A stretch of 19,791 bases of DNA. Origin: an uncultured Bacilli bacterium (lineage in GTDB: Bacteria > Bacillota_I > Bacilli_A > RF39 > UBA660). Location of the stretch: the NCBI GenBank assembly GCA_934130045.1, contig CAKOXI010000019.1:1-19791 (forward strand), written 5' to 3'. A program made the position numbers and the translations under genes. A model generated the notes under the pieces. It was given only the letters and a program-made list of their open reading frames with translations, was not told the origin of the DNA and did not search any database. Numbering within the stretch: position 1 is the first letter of the stretch; every line of letters starts with the position of its first letter. Of the stretch, positions 1-7,721 are shown in pieces.

Positions 1-23
1 ATGAAAAAAGAATTGGTACAAAA

Positions 24-72
24 CTGTCCAATTCCTAGATTGACATTTTTGTCCAATTCTATATTAACATTT
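24..72. repeat. Imperfect tandem repeat, possible insertion-sequence end
   Basis: Two adjacent copies of a 24-25 nt unit (24-48 and 49-72) agree at about 21 of 24 aligned positions; both contain TGTCCAATTC and end in an ACATTT-like segment. An inverted partial copy, GAATTGG at 10-16, can pair with CCAATTC at 28-34 or 53-59. Multiple short terminal repeats containing TTGTCCAATT-like cores are known at ends of IS21-family elements, so this could be the edge of a mobile element lying left of the window. No transposase is visible, so the assignment is tentative. Confidence 0.45.
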
Positions 73-117
73 ACAAAAAATATTGTATCATAAACTAATG
101 AGTATTTTTTTCATTAA

Positions 118-146
118 TTTACATCTTAAAGTATACATGTTATAAT
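118..146 (+). promoter_or_regulatory. Sigma-A promoter of the nfo-hemW-HD-tmk operon
   Basis: TTTACA (118-123) is followed by a 17-nt spacer and TATAAT (141-146), with an extended -10 TG at 138-139. Transcription would start near 153, shortly before the SD AGAGG and the ATG at 171. Confidence 0.75.
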
Positions 147-170
147 TATATTGTAGAAAAGAGGTATTAT

Positions 171-1070
171 ATGTTAATAATAGGCTCACATGTTTCATTT
201 AATAAGAATGATCAATTAGTTGGAAGTGTTAATGAAGCTCTTAAATACAAAGCTAATACTTTTATGTTTTATACAGGTGCTCCACAGAATACTTTAAGAT
301 CTAGTATAAATGATGATAAAACTAATGAAGCTATTAAATTAATGGAAAATAATGGTATAGATATAAATAATGTTGTTGTTCATGCACCTTATATAGTTAA
401 TTCAGCAAATAGTGAAAATTTTGATTTTAATGTGTCTTTTTTGAAAGGTGAATTAGAACGAGTAGAACAATTAGGAGTTAAAAAAATTGTTCTTCATCCT
501 GGTAGTTATGTTAAACTTACTCATGATGAGGGTCTAAAAAACATAATTAAAACATTAAATTCAGTTATTAACAAAAATACAAATGTAACTATTTTACTAG
601 AAACTATGGCTGGTAAGGGTACAGAACTTGGAAGTAATATAGATGATTTAAAGTATATTATTGATAATGTTATTTATAAAGAAAAAGTTGGTATTTGTCT
701 AGATACATGTCATTTAAATGATGCTGGTTATGATATTTCTAATTTTGATAGTATTTTAGATGAAATAGATGAAAAAATAGGTTTAAGTAAAATAGGTTGT
801 ATTCATATAAATGATAGTAAGAATTTAATTTCTACTCATAAAGATAGGCACGAAAATATAGGTATTGGTACAATTGGATTTGAAAATTTAATTAATGTTA
901 TTTATAACAAAAGGTTAGAAAATATTCCAAAAATACTTGAAACACCTTATGTTACAAAGAGTGATAGTGATTCAGAAAAAATTTATCCACCATATAAGTT
1001 TGAAATTGAAATGATTAGACAAAAAAAGTTTAATTCAAATTTAATTCAAGATATAAGAAATAATAGTTAA
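171..1070 (+). CDS. nfo: Endonuclease IV (AP endonuclease, Nfo family)
   Basis: Cleaves DNA 5' to abasic sites in base excision repair. The 299-residue length fits the family. All nine metal ligands of the TIM-barrel trinuclear zinc site can be matched: H71 (VVVHAP), H109 (VLHPGS), E144 (LLETMAG), D178 and H181 (LDTCHLNDAGYD), H212 (IHINDS), D225 and H227 (KDRHENIG) and E257 (ILETP). The start is set by AAGAGGT upstream of ATG. It is the first gene of a four-gene operon and lies 7 nt before hemW. In Bacillus subtilis the orthologue is expressed in the forespore to protect spore DNA; here the visible promoter looks like a vegetative sigma-A promoter, so that regulation may differ. Confidence 0.95.
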   Translation: MLIIGSHVSFNKNDQLVGSVNEALKYKANTFMFYTGAPQNTLRSSINDDKTNEAIKLMENNGIDINNVVVHAPYIVNSANSENFDFNVSFLKGELERVEQLGVKKIVLHPGSYVKLTHDEGLKNIIKTLNSVINKNTNVTILLETMAGKGTELGSNIDDLKYIIDNVIYKEKVGICLDTCHLNDAGYDISNFDSILDEIDEKIGLSKIGCIHINDSKNLISTHKDRHENIGIGTIGFENLINVIYNKRLENIPKILETPYVTKSDSDSEKIYPPYKFEIEMIRQKKFNSNLIQDIRNNS

Positions 1071-1077
1071 TTGGTAT

Positions 1078-2190
1078 ATGGATTCTATATATATACATAT
1101 TCCTTTTTGTAATCATATTTGTTCTTATTGTGATTTTTGTAAATTTTTAAATAATAATGAATGGATTCAATTGTATTTAGATGCTTTAAAAAAGGAAATT
1201 AATCTTAATTATCAAAAAAATATGGTTAAAACTTTATATATTGGTGGTGGAACACCTAGTGTATTATCTATTAATGATTTAAAAAAATTATTTTCTATTT
1301 TAAAAATATTTAATTTTGCTGATGATTATGAATTTACATTTGAATGTAATATTGAATCAATCGATTATGAAAAATTATTATTTTTATATGAAAATAAGGT
1401 AAATAGATTAAGTATTGGTGTTCAAACATTTAATGAAAAATTTTTGAAGTTTTTAAATAGATTTCATACTAAGAAGGAAGTATTTGAAAAAATTGATATT
1501 TGTAAAAAAATAGGTTTTAAAAATATTAATATTGATTTAATATATGCGATACCTGGAGAGACAATTGATGATTTAAAGAGTGATTTAAATTTATTTTTGG
1601 ACTTAAATATAAATCATATATCAACATATTCTTTGATGATTGAACCTCATACTAAATTATATATAGAAAAAATAGAAAATATTGATGAAGAACTAGATTT
1701 TAAAATGTATAATTTAATATGTGAAACTTTGGGTAAGCATGGCTTTAATCATTACGAAGTTAGTAATTTTTCTAAACCAAATTTTGAATCAAAACATAAT
1801 TTAGTGTATTGGAACAATTTAGAATATTATGGATTTGGAGTAGGTGCTAGTGGATATATTAACAATGTAAGATATGATAATACAAGAAATTTATTTAAGT
1901 ATATAGATGGTATTTATTTTGATAATAGTCATGAGGTATTATTAAATGAAAAAATAGAAAATGAATTTATTTTAGGATTTAGAAAAATTAATGGAATTAA
2001 TTTAAATGAATTTTTGAAAAAATATAATTTCAATTTACTTGATATTGATGAAGTTAAAAAATTATTAAATGAAAAAAAATTGATAAAATCAAATAATAAA
2101 ATTTTTATTAATCCTAAATATATATATATTCAAAATGAAATTTTAATAGATTTATTAGATATTAATTATGAGGAGGTATATTGTGAATAA
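1078..2190 (+). CDS. hemW: HemW-like radical SAM protein (coproporphyrinogen oxidase-like)
   Basis: The 370-residue protein starts with the HemW/HemN radical SAM signature: C11, C15 and C18 (HIPFCNHICSYCDF) would bind the 4Fe-4S cluster, with a further Cys at 21. GGGTPS, RLSIGVQTF, YAIPGET and an ISTYSLMIEPHT-like stretch follow in the usual order, and the C-terminal region (about 290-370) fits the HemN C-terminal domain. HemW proteins are thought to be heme chaperones rather than true coproporphyrinogen III dehydrogenases, and the length and N-terminus favour HemW. The SD is weak (TTGG just before the ATG), so translation may be coupled to nfo 7 nt upstream. Its end overlaps the next gene by 8 nt. 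Heme use by this organism cannot be judged from the window. Confidence 0.88.
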   Translation: MDSIYIHIPFCNHICSYCDFCKFLNNNEWIQLYLDALKKEINLNYQKNMVKTLYIGGGTPSVLSINDLKKLFSILKIFNFADDYEFTFECNIESIDYEKLLFLYENKVNRLSIGVQTFNEKFLKFLNRFHTKKEVFEKIDICKKIGFKNINIDLIYAIPGETIDDLKSDLNLFLDLNINHISTYSLMIEPHTKLYIEKIENIDEELDFKMYNLICETLGKHGFNHYEVSNFSKPNFESKHNLVYWNNLEYYGFGVGASGYINNVRYDNTRNLFKYIDGIYFDNSHEVLLNEKIENEFILGFRKINGINLNEFLKKYNFNLLDIDEVKKLLNEKKLIKSNNKIFINPKYIYIQNEILIDLLDINYEEVYCE

Positions 2191-2761
2191 AATAGATGTA
2201 TTTGAACGTGAATATTCATATATAAAAAATCAAAAATATATAGATAACTTAAAAATAATGGTTGATTTGTTACCTGATTATTTTTTTATAGTTCCTGCTT
2301 CATCTACTGGTAAGTATCATCCTACTTTTTCTCTAGGTGATGGTGGATTAGTTAGACATACGAAAGCTGCTTTAAAAATCGCATATGATTTATTGAAAAA
2401 TCAAACAATTGGTTCAGCTTTTACTGAACAACAAAAGGATTTGATGCTTTTTTCCCTAATGCTTCATGATGGATTAAAATCAGGTCTAGTTAAACAAAAA
2501 TATACTCAGGTTGATCATCCGTTATTAGTTTCTAGATATATAAAAGAAAATAGTGATAAATTGAGTTTAACTGATAATGAAATAGAATTTATCTGTCAAT
2601 GTATTGAAAGTCATATGGGAGAGTGGAATAAAGATTTTGATAATAATGAAATTTTACCACTACCCAAAAATAAATTTCAAAAATTTGTTCATATGTGTGA
2701 TTTTTTAGCTAGTCGTAAATATTTAGATATCAAATTTGAAGATAACAATATAGTGGAATAG
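2183..2761 (+). CDS. HD-domain phosphohydrolase-like protein
   Basis: A 192-residue protein with an HD-superfamily metal site: H59 (RHTKAALKIA), H95-D96 (LMLHDGLKSG), H112 (VDHPLLV) and H144 (ESHMGEW). Such proteins are metal-dependent phosphohydrolases acting on nucleotides or nucleic acids; the substrate cannot be read here. GTG at 2183 is chosen because a full AGGAGG (2171-2176) lies 6 nt before it; the in-frame ATG at 2168 immediately precedes and overlaps that SD region and would have no SD of its own. It overlaps hemW by 8 nt and ends 7 nt before tmk, so it is co-translated in a repair and nucleotide operon, which fits, without proving, a nucleotide-related role. Confidence 0.82.
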   Translation: MNKIDVFEREYSYIKNQKYIDNLKIMVDLLPDYFFIVPASSTGKYHPTFSLGDGGLVRHTKAALKIAYDLLKNQTIGSAFTEQQKDLMLFSLMLHDGLKSGLVKQKYTQVDHPLLVSRYIKENSDKLSLTDNEIEFICQCIESHMGEWNKDFDNNEILPLPKNKFQKFVHMCDFLASRKYLDIKFEDNNIVE

Positions 2762-2768
2762 GTGATAT

Positions 2769-3452
2769 ATGAGAGGTAAATTAATTGTTATAGAAGGAAC
2801 TGATTGTTCTGGAAAAGAAACTCAAGCAAAATTGTTAAAAGAAAAATTAAATGAAAATAATATAAAAACAGAAATCGTTTCATTTCCTTGTTATGAAACA
2901 GCTACTGGAAAAATAGTAGGTGGTGCATTACTTGGAAAAGAAAAAATAGGACAAAGTTTTTTTAGTGAAGGAACACCAAATGTTAATCCTAAAATATTAT
3001 CTTTATATTATGCTGCTGATAGATTATATAATATAAAAAAAATAAATGATTTGGTAAACGAAGGTGTTAATGTTATATTAGATAGGTATGTTTATTCTAA
3101 TATGGCTTTTCAAGGATCCAAGATGAGTGATGATTTAGAGAGAATTGAATTTTTTAAATGGATAGAAAAGTTGGAATTTGATTTACTTGAATTACCAAAA
3201 GGTGATATAAATATTTTTCTTCATGTACCCGTTTTAAAAACTATTGAACTTTTAAATAAAAGATGTGAAAAAATGGATTCAAATGAAAGTGATTTTAATT
3301 ATTTAAAAAAATGTGAGGAAACTTATCTATTGTTATCTAAAAAATATGATTTTAAAATTATTGAATGTGTTTCAAATAATGAACTTGAATCTATTGATAA
3401 AATAGGTGATAGGATATTTGATTATGTTATAAAAACTATAAAAAAATTCTAG
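2769..3452 (+). CDS. tmk: Thymidylate kinase (dTMP kinase)
   Basis: Phosphorylates dTMP to dTDP for DNA synthesis. The 227-residue protein has the P-loop EGTDCSGKET at 9-18, where canonical bacterial enzymes usually have GKTT or GKST, so position 17 is Glu. The DRY motif is at 105-107, followed by SNMAFQG, the nucleotide/dTMP-binding segment typical of the family. The length is slightly above the common 205-215 residues, with an insert around 55-75 (GKEKIGQSFFSEGTP). The start is fixed by AGGTGA 5 nt upstream. It is last in the operon, and its stop codon lies in the left arm of the terminator. An alternative is another deoxynucleoside monophosphate kinase of the same fold, but dTMP kinase is the best reading. 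Confidence 0.88.
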   Translation: MRGKLIVIEGTDCSGKETQAKLLKEKLNENNIKTEIVSFPCYETATGKIVGGALLGKEKIGQSFFSEGTPNVNPKILSLYYAADRLYNIKKINDLVNEGVNVILDRYVYSNMAFQGSKMSDDLERIEFFKWIEKLEFDLLELPKGDINIFLHVPVLKTIELLNKRCEKMDSNESDFNYLKKCEETYLLLSKKYDFKIIECVSNNELESIDKIGDRIFDYVIKTIKKF

Positions 3453-3469
3453 TTTATCTAGAATTTTTT
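3441..3469. terminator. Bidirectional terminator between tmk and spoIVA
   Basis: A perfect 12-bp stem (3441-3452 with 3458-3469), 5-nt loop TTTAT. The A-run in the left arm and T-run in the right arm give U-tracts on both strands. It contains the tmk stop codon (3450-3452) and the first bases of the complement of the spoIVA stop codon (3468-3470). Confidence 0.88.
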
Positions 3470-4943
3470 ATATAACAATAGCGAATAAATTACCAGAACC
3501 CTTATTAACTAATTTAGATAAAGTTTGTTGTAATTTATATCTAGCATTTTCTGGCATCATAGATAATTTTGCCTGAATTCCTTCTTTTACAATTACATCT
3601 AAGCTTCTACCAAATATTTCACTTTTCCAAATATTTCCTGCTTCTGAGTCTTTATCTTTCATTAAGTAATCAATTAATTCTTTACTTTGAATTTCAGAAC
3701 CTATAATTGGTTCAAATGTTGATTCAACATCCACTCTAATCATGTGTATAGAAGGGGCAACTGCTTTTAATTTAATACCATAACGACTTCCTTGTTTAAT
3801 GATTTCTGGTGTATCTAATTTCATATCAGATAGTGTAGGTGATGCTACTCCGTAACCAGTTGTTTTAACCATTTTTAAAGCAACTTTTATTTGATCATAT
3901 TCTTGTTTTGCTTCATTATAATCTTGGAATAATGTTAATAATTGAGCTCGATTTGAAATATCGATACCTATAATTTCTTTTAATACTTTATTATATAATT
4001 CACTTGGTGCATCTAGACTTATAGTTACTTCTCCATTTGAAGTATTTACTTCTGATAAGTATGCTTTACTTATGTATTCACAATCAGTAAAATAAGATGT
4101 AATATTTTCGATATCTCTTAATTTATCAATTTCAATAACACTTTCTCTTATTTTTTCTATATAAATTTTTTTTAACCAATTATTTGGCGCTAAGCACGCA
4201 ATCCATTCTGGCATATTGAATTTAACTTCCATAACAGGAAATTCATATAATGCTTCTCTTAATATTGAATAAATATCTCTTTCTGTCATGTTTTCAATAC
4301 TGATAGGTAATACAGGAACACCATATTCTGTACTTAATTTTTCTGATAATCTCTCTGTTTCTGGTAGCATTGGATGAGTTGAATTCATTATTACTATAAA
4401 AGGTTTACCAATTTCCTTTAATTCCATAATAACTCTTTGTTCAGCTTCAACATAGTCATTTCTTGTAAGTTCACCAATAGAACCATCTGTTGTAACTACT
4501 ATACCAATACTTGAATGATCTTTAATAACTTTTTCTGTTCCAATTTCAGCTGCTTCTATGAAAGGAATTTCTTCATCATACCAAGGTGTTTTTACCATTC
4601 TTGGACCATTTTCATCTTCGTATCCTTTACAATTTGGAATTACGTATCCAACACAATCAACTAATCTTATATTAGCATAAAAATCGTCTATTAAAATCTT
4701 TGCAGCATTACTAGGAACAAATTTAGGCTCAGTTGTCATAATCATTTTTCCTTGTGCACTTTGTGGAATTTCATCTAATGCTCTCTTTTTTTCATATTCA
4801 TCTTCAATATTTGGTACAACTAAATTTTCAATAACCTTTTTTATAAAAGTTGATTTACCAGTTCTAACTGCACCAACAACTCCTAGATAAATATCTCCAC
4901 CTGTTCTTTCAGTAATGCTTTTTATAATTTCTATTTTTTCCAT
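3468..4943 (-). CDS. spoIVA: Stage IV sporulation protein A (spore coat morphogenetic ATPase)
   Basis: SpoIVA is the ATPase that polymerises on the mother-cell side of the forespore to form the basement layer of the spore coat. The 491-residue length and sequence closely follow the B. subtilis protein: GAVRTGKS Walker A (Lys at 30), IMTTEPK with sensor threonines at 70-71, VDCVGY (Asp at 96), ENGPRM, TTDGSIG, IMNSTHP in place of the nucleotide-specificity loop, APSIHMIRVDVE, and a C-terminus ending GSGNLFAIVI, the region known to contact SpoVM. The start at 4943 is chosen because the protein then begins MEKIEI like its relatives and has TAGGGA upstream; an ATG 18 nt earlier lacks an SD. It is transcribed away from the helicase terminator, converging on tmk. 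Confidence 0.96.
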   Translation of the reverse strand: MEKIEIIKSITERTGGDIYLGVVGAVRTGKSTFIKKVIENLVVPNIEDEYEKKRALDEIPQSAQGKMIMTTEPKFVPSNAAKILIDDFYANIRLVDCVGYVIPNCKGYEDENGPRMVKTPWYDEEIPFIEAAEIGTEKVIKDHSSIGIVVTTDGSIGELTRNDYVEAEQRVIMELKEIGKPFIVIMNSTHPMLPETERLSEKLSTEYGVPVLPISIENMTERDIYSILREALYEFPVMEVKFNMPEWIACLAPNNWLKKIYIEKIRESVIEIDKLRDIENITSYFTDCEYISKAYLSEVNTSNGEVTISLDAPSELYNKVLKEIIGIDISNRAQLLTLFQDYNEAKQEYDQIKVALKMVKTTGYGVASPTLSDMKLDTPEIIKQGSRYGIKLKAVAPSIHMIRVDVESTFEPIIGSEIQSKELIDYLMKDKDSEAGNIWKSEIFGRSLDVIVKEGIQAKLSMMPENARYKLQQTLSKLVNKGSGNLFAIVI

Positions 4944-5001
4944 TTTTTCCCTACTTTCCATAATTCAATTAATTATATTATATAAAAATAAATAATATGA
5001 A

Positions 5002-5029
5002 AAAAAATAAACAAATTAGTTTATTTTTT
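5002..5029 (-). terminator. Terminator of the DEAD-box helicase gene
   Basis: An 11-bp stem (5002-5012 with 5019-5029), 6-nt loop. Read on the minus strand it ends in a long U-run and includes the helicase stop codon (5021-5023). It separates the helicase from spoIVA. Confidence 0.8.
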
Positions 5030-6607
5030 CTTAGATTTTTCAATTCTTATAATTCTATTTTTAAATTTTTTATTGTATAGTTTTTTTATAAGTTCATCTA
5101 CATATTTATTATTTACATCAATAAATGTATATTTTTGTAATATTTGAATGTTTGTAAAATTTTCTTTTCTAATTTTAGTTGTTTCTTTTAAGTAGTCAAG
5201 TAGGGAACCCATTTTTAATCCATCCATTGAACCTATAGTTAAAAATACTCTAGTGTTATCTTTACTAACCATATCACGTCTATCTTTTTTAATTATTATC
5301 TCTTTATTAAAATCGGAACCTATGTTTTTATCAATCCAACATTTTAAGATACTTGCAGAAAATTTCATTAATTCATCTTTATTCATATCTCTTACATAGG
5401 GAATATAATTTTCATATTCTTTATTTTTAATTATTTCATTTATATTTGTCATAATTTTATTATATGTAGCTATTAGAACTTGATTTTTATCTGGTAATTC
5501 TTTTTTTACTATTTCGCATTTGGCAACTTTTTCTACATCATTTAAAAATTTAACTTCTTTCATAGTTACAAAACTAATAGCTTCTCCTTTTTTTCCAGCT
5601 CTACCAGTTCTACCAATTCTATGAATATAACTTTCTATATCTTGTGGTAGATTATAATTTATTACAACATCTATATTATCAACATGAATACCTCTTGCCG
5701 CAACATCTGTCGCAATTAAAAAATTAAAGTATCCTTTTTTAAATCTATCAAGTGTTTGTAATCTTATACTTTGGGCTATATCGCCATGCATAGCTTCAAC
5801 ATTATAATTTCTACTAGACATTTCATTTAATAACTTGTCAACATCACTTTTTTTCTGACAAAAAATTATTCCTAATTTTATATTTTTTGAATCAATAACT
5901 CTACATACTGCTTCAGCACGCATTTTTTCATTAACTAAATAATATGATTGACTTACATTTATAGATGTGTTACTTTTTTCTTGAATTTCTACACTTTTAT
6001 AGTTTTCTTTCATATAATTTTTAGCAAGCGCTAAAATTTGTTTAGGCATTGTAGCTGAAAATAGTAGGACTTGTTTATCACTCTTTGTTTTATTAAATAT
6101 TTCTTTAATGTCTTCTTCAAATCCCATATTTAGCATTTCATCTGCTTCATCTAAAACGAAAAACTCTAAATTATTCAATTTTAAAACTTTTCTTTTTATT
6201 AAATCAATAATTCTACCTGGAGTTCCGACTACGATATCTACACCTCTTTTTAAGGCTTTCATTTGCATATCAATACTTGATCCACCAAATACAGCTAATA
6301 TATCAAAATTACTTGATTTATTTAAACTTTCAAATTCTTCACTTACTTGTAAGGCTAATTCCCTAGTAGGAACTAATATAATTGCTTTTACTAAGTTATC
6401 TTCAACATCAATTTTTGATAATATAGATGAAGCAAAGGCTAATGTTTTTCCGGTGCCTGTTTGTGAGTTACCAACAACATCATATCCTTCCATGATAAGG
6501 GGAATGATTTCACTTTGTATTTTACTAGGTTTTTCAAAACCTAATGTTTTAATAGATTTTAAAACTTTTTCATTTAATCCTAAATCTTCAAAATTTTTAT
6601 AATTCAT
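5021..6607 (-). CDS. DEAD-box ATP-dependent RNA helicase with DbpA-type RNA-binding domain
   Basis: An RNA helicase for ribosome assembly or RNA turnover. The 528 residues show, in order: Q-motif (Phe6, Gln31), Walker A SQTGTGKT (48-55), PTRELA, GG, TPGR (129-132), DEAD (153-156), SAT (184-186), then the second RecA domain with TDVAARGI and HRIGRTGR (329-336). The last 80 residues (about 450-528; DNTRVFLTIG, IDVNNKYV) fit the DbpA RNA-binding domain, which in DbpA/YxiN recognises 23S rRNA hairpin 92. This supports a large-subunit assembly role; DeaD/CsdA-type proteins share the domain, so the exact orthologue is open. The start has AGAGGT 4-5 nt upstream. The sequence appears complete. Confidence 0.93.
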   Translation of the reverse strand: MNYKNFEDLGLNEKVLKSIKTLGFEKPSKIQSEIIPLIMEGYDVVGNSQTGTGKTLAFASSILSKIDVEDNLVKAIILVPTRELALQVSEEFESLNKSSNFDILAVFGGSSIDMQMKALKRGVDIVVGTPGRIIDLIKRKVLKLNNLEFFVLDEADEMLNMGFEEDIKEIFNKTKSDKQVLLFSATMPKQILALAKNYMKENYKSVEIQEKSNTSINVSQSYYLVNEKMRAEAVCRVIDSKNIKLGIIFCQKKSDVDKLLNEMSSRNYNVEAMHGDIAQSIRLQTLDRFKKGYFNFLIATDVAARGIHVDNIDVVINYNLPQDIESYIHRIGRTGRAGKKGEAISFVTMKEVKFLNDVEKVAKCEIVKKELPDKNQVLIATYNKIMTNINEIIKNKEYENYIPYVRDMNKDELMKFSASILKCWIDKNIGSDFNKEIIIKKDRRDMVSKDNTRVFLTIGSMDGLKMGSLLDYLKETTKIRKENFTNIQILQKYTFIDVNNKYVDELIKKLYNKKFKNRIIRIEKSKKK

Positions 6608-6633
6608 ATATACCTCTAACTTTCTGACAACTA

Positions 6634-6662
6634 ATTATAATATATATGGTAGTTTTATGCAA
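6634..6662 (-). promoter_or_regulatory. Candidate sigma-A promoter of the helicase gene
   Basis: On the minus strand TATAAT (complement of 6634-6639) is preceded by a 17-nt spacer and a weak -35, TTGCAT (complement of 6657-6662). The -10 is consensus; the -35 matches only its first three bases. Confidence 0.45.
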
Positions 6663-6676
6663 CAAATATTAACCAC

Positions 6677-6705
6677 TTTTCAAAAAAATAAAAATGTAGT
6701 ATAAT
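6677..6705 (+). promoter_or_regulatory. Sigma-A promoter of the DUF308 gene
   Basis: TTTTCA (6677-6682), a 17-nt spacer and consensus TATAAT (6700-6705), about 28 nt before the ATG. It is divergent from the helicase promoter. Confidence 0.6.
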
Positions 6706-6732
6706 AATTTTATTATTATGAGGAGGTTTTTT

Positions 6733-7284
6733 ATGCAGAAAAGTATGAAAAAAGATACTACTAATTTGATTGTTTCAATATTGTTTTTTATAGTAGGGGC
6801 TTTGTTATTTTCAAATTCAGCAGGTGTAGTTAAATTTATTACTTATATAGTAGGTGCATTATTTATAATTATCGGTTTTTCTAAAATTATTTCTTATTAT
6901 GGAATGAGTAAAAAATTAGGAATTAGTAATAATACAGATATGGTTATTGGTATTGTTAGTATAGTAGTTGGTATTGTAATAATTTTTTGTTCATCAGCGA
7001 TTGAATTTATAATAAGGTTAGTTATGGGAGGATGGATTTTATATTCAGGTATAATAAAACTTATTTATTCATTTAGCTTAAAAGAACTAAATACTACTTC
7101 TTGGGTATATGTTTTAGCTTTTTCGTTATTAATGATTATATGTGGATTATATATAATCTTAAAAAATAATTTAGTATTTACTACAATTGGTTTATTTTTA
7201 ATGGTATATTCAATTATTGAAATTATACAGTATATAATACTTCCTAAAAATTTAAATCCTGATATTATAAAAAATAACAAATAA
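6733..7284 (+). CDS. DUF308/HdeD-like integral membrane protein
   Basis: A 183-residue hydrophobic protein with about six predicted membrane segments in pairs, with recurring short glycine motifs (IVGALLF, IVGALFIIIGF, VVGIVIIF, MGGWILYSGIIKL). This repeated-hairpin pattern fits the DUF308/HdeD family, membrane proteins of unclear function (E. coli HdeD is linked to acid resistance). ATG at 6733 is chosen because AGGAGG (6721-6726) lies 6 nt upstream; the ATG at 6718 sits just before the SD itself. It appears monocistronic, with its own promoter and a convergent terminator. The function here is unknown. Confidence 0.75.
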   Translation: MQKSMKKDTTNLIVSILFFIVGALLFSNSAGVVKFITYIVGALFIIIGFSKIISYYGMSKKLGISNNTDMVIGIVSIVVGIVIIFCSSAIEFIIRLVMGGWILYSGIIKLIYSFSLKELNTTSWVYVLAFSLLMIICGLYIILKNNLVFTTIGLFLMVYSIIEIIQYIILPKNLNPDIIKNNK

Positions 7285-7317
7285 AAAACTATTAAAAATT
7301 TTTCTTAATAGTTTTTT
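7283..7317. terminator. Bidirectional terminator between the DUF308 gene and the 7322-7636 gene
   Basis: A perfect 13-bp stem (7283-7295 with 7305-7317), 9-nt loop. A-rich left and T-rich right arms give U-tracts on both strands. It overlaps the last codon of the DUF308 gene and lies 4 nt from the end of the minus-strand gene. Confidence 0.85.
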
Positions 7318-7321
7318 TATT

Positions 7322-7636
7322 TTAAACAATATGATAATTTCCTGTTGAATATTGAGTAGAATTTAAACTTGTGTTACCAATTGTATTTACTATACTTTCT
7401 AGTTTAGAAACCCTTGATTCTAAGTTAGTTATTTGTCTTTGTAATTGATTCATTTGTTGTTCGGTGGTATTACTGCTTAAATTATCTGTCATTTGTGGTT
7501 GATAAAGATTATTTTGTGCTACTCCAGGTGCAACCATTTGTGGAAACATTGCTGGATTTACCATGTTAGGCATCATTTGTGGCATTTGTTGATATATTGG
7601 GTATGGTGCATAACCGCAATTTCTTTCTTTTTTCAT
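7322..7636 (-). CDS. Small Met/Pro/Gln-rich protein with coiled coil; possible spore coat protein
   Basis: A 104-residue protein not assigned to a named family. Residues 8-55 are rich in Met, Pro, Gln, Tyr and Asn (YPIYQQMPQMMPNM), and residues 58-85 form a heptad-like coiled coil (QLQRQITNLESRVSKLES). There is no signal peptide or membrane segment. SD AAGGAGAG is well placed before the ATG. Upstream is a sequence resembling a sigma-K promoter (CACA, 15 nt, CATATAATT). Composition, small size, that promoter and the presence of sporulation genes in the window together suggest a spore coat or crust component; this is inference. Alternatively it is a cytoplasmic scaffold or a vegetative protein. 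Confidence 0.65.
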   Translation of the reverse strand: MKKERNCGYAPYPIYQQMPQMMPNMVNPAMFPQMVAPGVAQNNLYQPQMTDNLSSNTTEQQMNQLQRQITNLESRVSKLESIVNTIGNTSLNSTQYSTGNYHIV

Positions 7637-7664
7637 TTTACACTCTCCTTTAATTATTCTAATT

Positions 7665-7692
7665 AATTATATGCTTTTATCATAAATGTGTG
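7665..7692 (-). promoter_or_regulatory. Candidate sigma-K promoter of the 7322-7636 gene
   Basis: On the minus strand CACA (complement of 7689-7692) is followed by 15 nt and CATATAATT (complement of 7665-7673). The B. subtilis sigma-K pattern is AC about 16 nt before CATAnnnTA; one base of the -10 differs. The spacing equals that of the candidate before spoVIF (17042-17069). A sigma-A reading of TATAAT on this strand (7671-7666) is also possible. Confidence 0.4.
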
Positions 7693-7699
7693 ATATAAT
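7691..7699 (+). promoter_or_regulatory. Extended -10 promoter of trmB
   Basis: TGATATAAT is a consensus -10 with the extended TGn element. No good -35 is seen 17 nt upstream. Transcription would start about 15 nt before the trmB ATG at 7722. Confidence 0.6.
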
Positions 7700-7721
7700 T
7701 AGTAAGAGTGTAGGTGATTTG

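Noticed and set aside
1..93. A 30-codon ATG-to-TAA reading frame at the left edge
   Set aside because: It is mostly a translation of the repeat at 24-72, no SD is visible, and nothing upstream can be checked.
96..116. TAATGA...TCATTA hairpin before the nfo promoter as a terminator
   Set aside because: Only 6 bp, AT-rich and without a T-run after the stem.
4991..4999. CATATTATT upstream of spoIVA on the minus strand as a sigma-E -10 box
   Set aside because: Sigma-E control is expected from B. subtilis, but the box departs from CATACAnT, no -35 is evident, and two TATAAT sequences lie nearby on the same strand; the promoter cannot be chosen.
6108..6602. A 164-codon plus-strand reading frame opposite the helicase gene
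   Set aside because: It is antisense to a well-conserved DEAD-box helicase, has no SD, and has the composition of a shadow frame.
7065..7280. A 71-codon minus-strand frame opposite the DUF308 gene
   Set aside because: Antisense to a membrane protein gene; hydrophobic composition is expected from the complement.
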